DNA of 64,000 nt from JASEGV01 sp947085405 (GTDB lineage: Bacteria > Bacteroidota > Ignavibacteria > UBA10030 > BY39), in contig CAMTWO010000023.1 of assembly GCA_947085405.1 (NCBI GenBank), positions 124,001-188,000 of the forward strand. The letters run 5' to 3'. Under the pieces are notes generated by a model, which was not told where the DNA came from, ran no database searches, and saw only the letters and a list, made by a program, of their open reading frames with translations. This document shows positions 60,212-64,000 of the stretch, in pieces (positions within the stretch are counted from its first letter, which is position 1; the number at the start of each line of letters is the position of its first letter). A program made the position numbers and the translations under genes.

Positions 60212-60960
60212 TTTCTTTTTCTCACAACTTCATACACTAAAAGTGCTGCAGCAACCGAAGCATTCAGCGATTCGATTTTACCGAAGAGCGGAATCTTTAC
60301 TAAAAAGTCGCACTTCTCTTTTACAAGTCGCCGCATTCCCCGCCCTTCGCTGCCTACTACTAATGCCAACGGAATTTTGTAATCAAGCTCAGTATATTTT
60401 TTATCGGCGCTGCTGTCGGTTCCTACAATCCATACTCCATTTTCTTTTAACTCATCAATTGTTTGTGCAATGTTTGTAACGCGCGCCATTGCAACGTATT
60501 CGACCGCGCCGGCTGAAGCTTTCGTAACTGTCGATGTTACAGGAGCTGCGTTATGTTTCGGAATAATTACACCATGCACACCGGCACACTCGGCTGTCCG
60601 GATTATAGCGCCTAAATTTTGCGGATCCTGAATTTCATCTAAAATCAAAATTAACGGAAGTTCCCCCTTCGTTATTGCAATTTCAAGTATGTCATCAACA
60701 TCTACAAATTTTTTCTCTTCGATTATTGCAGCAACCCCCTGATTGACATCATCGGAAGTTAACTCCTCAAATTTATTGCGATTGATTTCGATGCAGGGAA
60801 TTTTTCTCTCCTTTGCAAGATTGTGAATTGTTTCGATGTTTCCGCCTCTGATACCGTGCAGGAGGAAAATTTTTACGATGGGAGTAGCGGCGCGAAGCGC
60901 TTCGATAACAGGATTCCTCCCAACAATTAAATTGTGTGTGGTGTTACTTTTTTCTCTCAT
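60208..60960 (-). CDS. rlmB: RlmB-type 23S rRNA 2'-O-methyltransferase (SpoU/TrmH family)
   Basis: 250 residues. N-terminal substrate-binding domain (GRNPVIEALRA), then the SPOUT knot: LDEIQDPQNLGAIIRTAEC (motif 1), VVGSEGRGMRRLV (motif 2) and IPLFGKIESLNASVAAALLVYE (motif 3). The order and NPVIEAL start fit RlmB, which methylates G2251, though other TrmH-family rRNA or tRNA targets cannot be excluded. Overlaps lgt by 17 bases. Confidence 0.88.
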   Translation of the reverse strand: MREKSNTTHNLIVGRNPVIEALRAATPIVKIFLLHGIRGGNIETIHNLAKERKIPCIEINRNKFEELTSDDVNQGVAAIIEEKKFVDVDDILEIAITKGELPLILILDEIQDPQNLGAIIRTAECAGVHGVIIPKHNAAPVTSTVTKASAGAVEYVAMARVTNIAQTIDELKENGVWIVGTDSSADKKYTELDYKIPLALVVGSEGRGMRRLVKEKCDFLVKIPLFGKIESLNASVAAALLVYEVVRKRK

Positions 60961-61765
60961 TTTTTCTTTTCAAATAAAAAATACCTAAACCTCCGATAGC
61001 AATTAATACGATAGAAATAATTTGTGCTTCAGAAAGTCCGAATAAAACTATCGGATTCAGTCTGATAAACTCCACAAAGAAACGTTCCGCACCTGAAAAA
61101 GTAAGATAAATCATAAACAGCATTCCGTCGGGTGCAATTTTTTTACGGAGTTTCCAGAGGATTAAAAATAAAAACACTGCGGCAATCAGCTCGTACAACG
61201 GTGCTGGATGAACTAAAATACTATCGGGAACAACTCCGTTAACGCCATATTTTTCAACGATTTCCGGGAAGTCGCGGAATGCAGCCGATGGCGGGTAAGT
61301 TCCGTTTTCATAACTCATTGCCCAAGGCAGGTCGGTTGGCATTCCGTAATCGCCGTCGCCCGATAAGTGGCAGCCGATACGAGCAATTCCGTAACCGATC
61401 ATCAAACCGGGCGCTGCCGCATCGGTGATTTTTAATACCGGAACTTTCTTCTGTTTCAGATACAAAATTATAACAATCGTGGCAAGTATGAACCCACCAT
61501 AAAATGTAAGTCCACCTGCCGAGAACATCATCTCGATTGGTGATTGCAGAAAGTGTTCAAAATTTTCTATCAGGTGAAATAATTTAGCGCCAACGATTCC
61601 ACAAATAACTGCGAGCAACGTAATTGTAGAAGCTAAATTCGGGTCTAATTTTTTCCGTTTCAACTCACTTGTTAATATATAGCTTGCAGTTAGGAATGCG
61701 ATGCCAAGCATCAAACCGTAACTGTAAACTGTAAGCGGTCCTATTTTAAAAAGTTCTGGATACAT
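60944..61765 (-). CDS. lgt: Prolipoprotein diacylglyceryl transferase
   Basis: 273 residues, about seven membrane segments. Attaches diacylglycerol to lipobox cysteines. Motifs: GAKLFHLIENF, GGLTFYGGFI, YGIARIGCHLSGDGDYG (catalytic Arg region), WAMSYENG, and HPAPLYELI. Needed for the lipoproteins at 19119 and 30786. The start overlaps the preceding small gene by 25 bases. Confidence 0.94.
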   Translation of the reverse strand: MYPELFKIGPLTVYSYGLMLGIAFLTASYILTSELKRKKLDPNLASTITLLAVICGIVGAKLFHLIENFEHFLQSPIEMMFSAGGLTFYGGFILATIVIILYLKQKKVPVLKITDAAAPGLMIGYGIARIGCHLSGDGDYGMPTDLPWAMSYENGTYPPSAAFRDFPEIVEKYGVNGVVPDSILVHPAPLYELIAAVFLFLILWKLRKKIAPDGMLFMIYLTFSGAERFFVEFIRLNPIVLFGLSEAQIISIVLIAIGGLGIFYLKRKNERKK

Positions 61766-62148
61766 ATATTTATAAATTTTTCTTTAGGAGTTTTTATAAC
61801 TTTAATTTTATATTTTGATATACTTATTTCAAAAACGTTTTTTCGTTTATCTATTCCGATTATCTCAACGATGTAATTTCCTTTTAGCGACTCAATTTTT
61901 TTTTCAAATGTAGCTGGTCCATCGCCGGAAATAAGTAACTTCGGTGTTTTTAATCCGATCAATTTAAAAGTGATGTGATTGTCGTGAAAAGTTTCTTCTA
62001 CATCGATCTCATATCTGAATGTTGTGAATATTTGAGATGTCTCTAACCGAAAAGTAGTTACGTATTTCTTGGTAAGTTCATTGTAGTTTGAGGAAAGAAA
62101 CAGATCCAATTCATTCGCTTGATCTGTTTTGCCGACTTTATTTTTCAT
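61741..62148 (-). CDS. Hypothetical protein between hisS and lgt
   Basis: 135 residues, soluble, without signal peptide. Mostly beta strands by pattern (FRLETSQIFTTFRYEIDVEE, NHITFKLIGLKTPKLLISGD, NYIVEIIGIDKRKNVFEISI). No family recognised. It overlaps hisS by four bases and lgt by 25, so it is a true member of this operon. Confidence 0.7.
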   Translation of the reverse strand: MKNKVGKTDQANELDLFLSSNYNELTKKYVTTFRLETSQIFTTFRYEIDVEETFHDNHITFKLIGLKTPKLLISGDGPATFEKKIESLKGNYIVEIIGIDKRKNVFEISISKYKIKVIKTPKEKFINICIQNFLK

Positions 62149-63404
62149 TTTTTTGCTGTCAGAAAATTTACAAGTTCATCGAATGATAACTTATTCTGAT
62201 TTCCGGATTTCATTTCTTTAAGTACGATAGTGTTCGTTTTGATTTCTTCCTCGCCAATCACTACTACAAAATCAGCTTGCTGGCGGTCGGCTTCACGCAT
62301 TTGTGCTTTTAAACTGCGGCGCAACCAATCAATTTCGCAAGCGATGCCAGCCTGTCGCATTCGGGCTGCCTCGGATAGTACTTTTTTATAAGATAATTCG
62401 TCGGCTGATGCTATAAACAATTTAGGATGCTGCGTGTCTGTTTTCAGGTTCTCACGTTTTTCCAAAACCATTAATAGTCGTTCCATACCAGCAGCAAACC
62501 CGACTGCCGGCGTCGATTTACCTCCTAACTCTTTCACCAGCAGATCGTATCTGCCTCCGCCTACGAGAGCATTTTGCGAACCGAGTTCGTTGCTCGTTAT
62601 TTCGTATGCAGTTTTTGTGTAATAATCCAAACCGCGAACAATTCTTCCATCTACTTCGTATTGAACACCTAAAATGTGCAAAGCTTCCTGCAATTTTTCA
62701 AAATGATTTTTACACTCATCGCAGAGATTGTGCATCATCAGCGGTGCATCGTGCGTAAGAATTTTATCGTTTTCATCTTTCGAGTCTAATATCCGCATCG
62801 GATTTGTTTCCAAACGTTTTTGGCTCTCGATACTGAGTTTGTCGGAAACTTTTGTTAAGTGTTCCTTTAATTTTTCTTTATACTCGTTTCTGCAAATGGG
62901 ACAGCCGACAGAATTAATTTTTACCTGAAATTCCTGAATGCCAAACTTTGTGTAAATAGCCGCCGATAGTGCGATTATCTCAGCATCAATTTCAGGATTG
63001 GAACCGCCGATTGCCTCGGCGCCGAATTGATGAAATTGCCTTAACCTGCCTGCTTGCGGCCGCTCCTGCCGAAAAGCCGGGCTGATGTAATACACTTTTG
63101 TGAGTGGCAATTTCTCTCCCAAATTATGTTGGATATAAGCACGAATAACCGAAGCGGTCATTTCCGGTTTTAGCGTTAAACTATCTCCGCTGCGGTCGGT
63201 GAACGAATACATTTCTTTCCCGACTATATCAGTCAGTTCACCGATGCTTCGTGCAAAGAGGGATGTTTCTTCAAAAACAGGAGTTCTGATTTCTTTGTAG
63301 TTGAACAACTCCATCGTCTCGCGAATATTTTGCTCGACTAATTGCCAAAGGTGAGTTTCATCTGGTAGAATATCCTTCGTACCTTTTATTGATTTGAATT
63401 TCAA
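62145..63404 (-). CDS. hisS: Histidyl-tRNA synthetase
   Basis: 419 residues, class II synthetase. KGTKDILPDETHLW start; motif 1 around RTPVFEETSLFARSIGE; motif 2 FRQERPQAGRLRQFHQFG; histidine-binding RGLDYYTKTAYEI; motif 3 AVGFAAGMERLLM; C-terminal anticodon domain (KLFIASADELSYKKV onward). Length normal. Charges tRNA-His. Confidence 0.97.
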   Translation of the reverse strand: MKFKSIKGTKDILPDETHLWQLVEQNIRETMELFNYKEIRTPVFEETSLFARSIGELTDIVGKEMYSFTDRSGDSLTLKPEMTASVIRAYIQHNLGEKLPLTKVYYISPAFRQERPQAGRLRQFHQFGAEAIGGSNPEIDAEIIALSAAIYTKFGIQEFQVKINSVGCPICRNEYKEKLKEHLTKVSDKLSIESQKRLETNPMRILDSKDENDKILTHDAPLMMHNLCDECKNHFEKLQEALHILGVQYEVDGRIVRGLDYYTKTAYEITSNELGSQNALVGGGRYDLLVKELGGKSTPAVGFAAGMERLLMVLEKRENLKTDTQHPKLFIASADELSYKKVLSEAARMRQAGIACEIDWLRRSLKAQMREADRQQADFVVVIGEEEIKTNTIVLKEMKSGNQNKLSFDELVNFLTAKK

Positions 63405-63428
63405 GTGGATGCCTAAATTATTTCTCGA

Positions 63429-63908
63429 TTAGATGTCGAAGTAAGATGACTCTTCTGTTTTGAAGGCTTCGATTACTTCTGCAGGACTGGATAAATTAAG
63501 AAGTCTCTGACGGAATTCTTCTTTGTTCATTATACGCGAAATGCGGCTTAAAAGCTTTATGTGAGGTCCTACCATATTATCGCGGGCTACTAATAAAAAC
63601 ACCAACCGAACGGGCTTTTCGTCGAGCGATTGATAATCTATTGGTTTACCAGTAATACCGAAAGCTGCGATTATATCCGTTACGGCATCGGTTTTACCGT
63701 GCGGAATTGCGAATCCGTTGCCAACACCGGTGGACATAATTTTCTCCCGTTCAAAAATACATGATCGCACTTTTTCTTTATCCAATATTTTCGTGGAAGC
63801 ATTTGAAGAAATAAGTAAATCTATCATCTCGTTGATGATTTCTTCTTTTGTATTTCCAATAAGATTGGTTTTTATAAGATTTTCATTTAAGATATCGATT
63901 ATCTTCAT
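63429..63908 (-). CDS. PTS EIIA-type (PtsN/fructose IIA-like) protein
   Basis: 159 residues, a single EIIA domain. The phosphorylated His is in NGFAIPHGKTDAV (about residue 70), and REKIMSTGVG precedes it. Single-domain proteins of this type usually serve nitrogen-PTS regulation rather than sugar uptake; no PTS permease is in sight. It lies 24 bases upstream of hisS on the same strand. Confidence 0.88.
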   Translation of the reverse strand: MKIIDILNENLIKTNLIGNTKEEIINEMIDLLISSNASTKILDKEKVRSCIFEREKIMSTGVGNGFAIPHGKTDAVTDIIAAFGITGKPIDYQSLDEKPVRLVFLLVARDNMVGPHIKLLSRISRIMNKEEFRQRLLNLSSPAEVIEAFKTEESSYFDI

Positions 63909-63940
63909 CCGAATTTCCTTCTAATTTTGAAATATTATTC

Positions 63941-64000
63941 CTACATGTCGCGCCATTCGATTACCTTTTCCATATACTCATCTGCCAAACGAATTGCTGC
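63941..64000 (-). CDS. 3' end of an unidentified gene
   Basis: On the minus strand the last 20 codons read AAIRLADEYMEKVIEWRDM then TAG at 63941-63943. The gene starts outside the window. Helical, charged C-terminus; family cannot be told. It ends 32 bases before the EIIA gene, so it is likely in the same operon. Confidence 0.6.
   Translation of the reverse strand, partial: AAIRLADEYMEKVIEWRDM

Noticed and set aside
1..64000. tRNA or rRNA genes
   Set aside because: Spacers were read for cloverleaf-like arms and CCA-type ends by eye; none was convincing, though a tRNA search program would be more reliable.

Overview
The window looks like a chromosomal piece of a low-GC (about 40 percent by eye) bacterium of the Bacteroidota/Chlorobi group, most likely Ignavibacteria or a close relative (inference). 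Supporting signs are two secreted proteins with the C-terminal PNPFNP-type sorting domain of the type IX secretion system, a meso-diaminopimelate-type MurE (DNPR motif), System II cytochrome c maturation genes, and intergenic spaces filled with small palindromic repeats.

Layout. 1-5.4 kb: NHL beta-propeller proteins, a secreted multihaem cytochrome c (10 CxxCH plus one unusual site) and the ResB/CcsA haem-attachment pair that would mature it. 5.4-17.3 kb: a BchE-like radical SAM/B12 protein, two acyl-CoA dehydrogenases, IMP dehydrogenase, an M24 peptidase, a glycosyltransferase, PurD, a sugar epimerase and MeaB. These, with the carboxyltransferase at 23.4 kb, point to purine synthesis and to branched-chain or aromatic amino-acid/acyl-CoA breakdown.

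17.5-22.7 kb and 28.9-31.6 kb are the accessory regions. Both read as integron gene-cassette clusters without an integrase (CALIN-like). Genes are mostly of unknown function and end a few bases before, or inside, RYYYAAC-type core sites; attC-like inverted repeats follow, ending in GTTRRRY/GTTATRY cores just upstream of the next gene. The two clusters point in opposite directions. The first carries an obviously foreign GC-rich FAD oxidase, a lipoprotein, a membrane protein overlapping an Mrr-like nuclease (a candidate defence module), an unknown soluble protein and a deleted alcohol dehydrogenase remnant. The second carries a lipoprotein, a beta-barrel-like protein and two unknown proteins. 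Between the clusters lie host-like genes (carboxyltransferase, NtrC-type regulator), two related four-helix-bundle genes (one with an internal deletion), an ORF6N protein and an array of palindromic repeats.

31.6-34.2 kb: a CBS-pair protein and a secreted metallo-beta-lactamase-fold protein. 34.3-52.8 kb: a complete minus-strand division and cell-wall (dcw) operon in the order mraZ-rsmH-ftsL-ftsI-(YD-repeat secreted protein)-murE-murF-mraY-murD-ftsW-murG-(membrane PH-like protein)-murC-murB-ftsQ-ftsA-ftsZ, with gaps of a few bases or 4-base overlaps almost throughout. 53-55.1 kb: a HAD phosphatase, a metallophosphoesterase and a LexA/CI-type S24 repressor. 55.4-58.7 kb: a large secreted phospholipase-D-fold protein. 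58.7-59.4 kb: repeat-rich noncoding DNA. 59.4-64 kb: a minus-strand housekeeping run (ptsN-like, hisS, a small unknown gene, lgt, rlmB-like, a short-chain dehydrogenase).

No rRNA, tRNA, CRISPR array, transposase or integrase was seen. All base-composition statements are estimates by eye.
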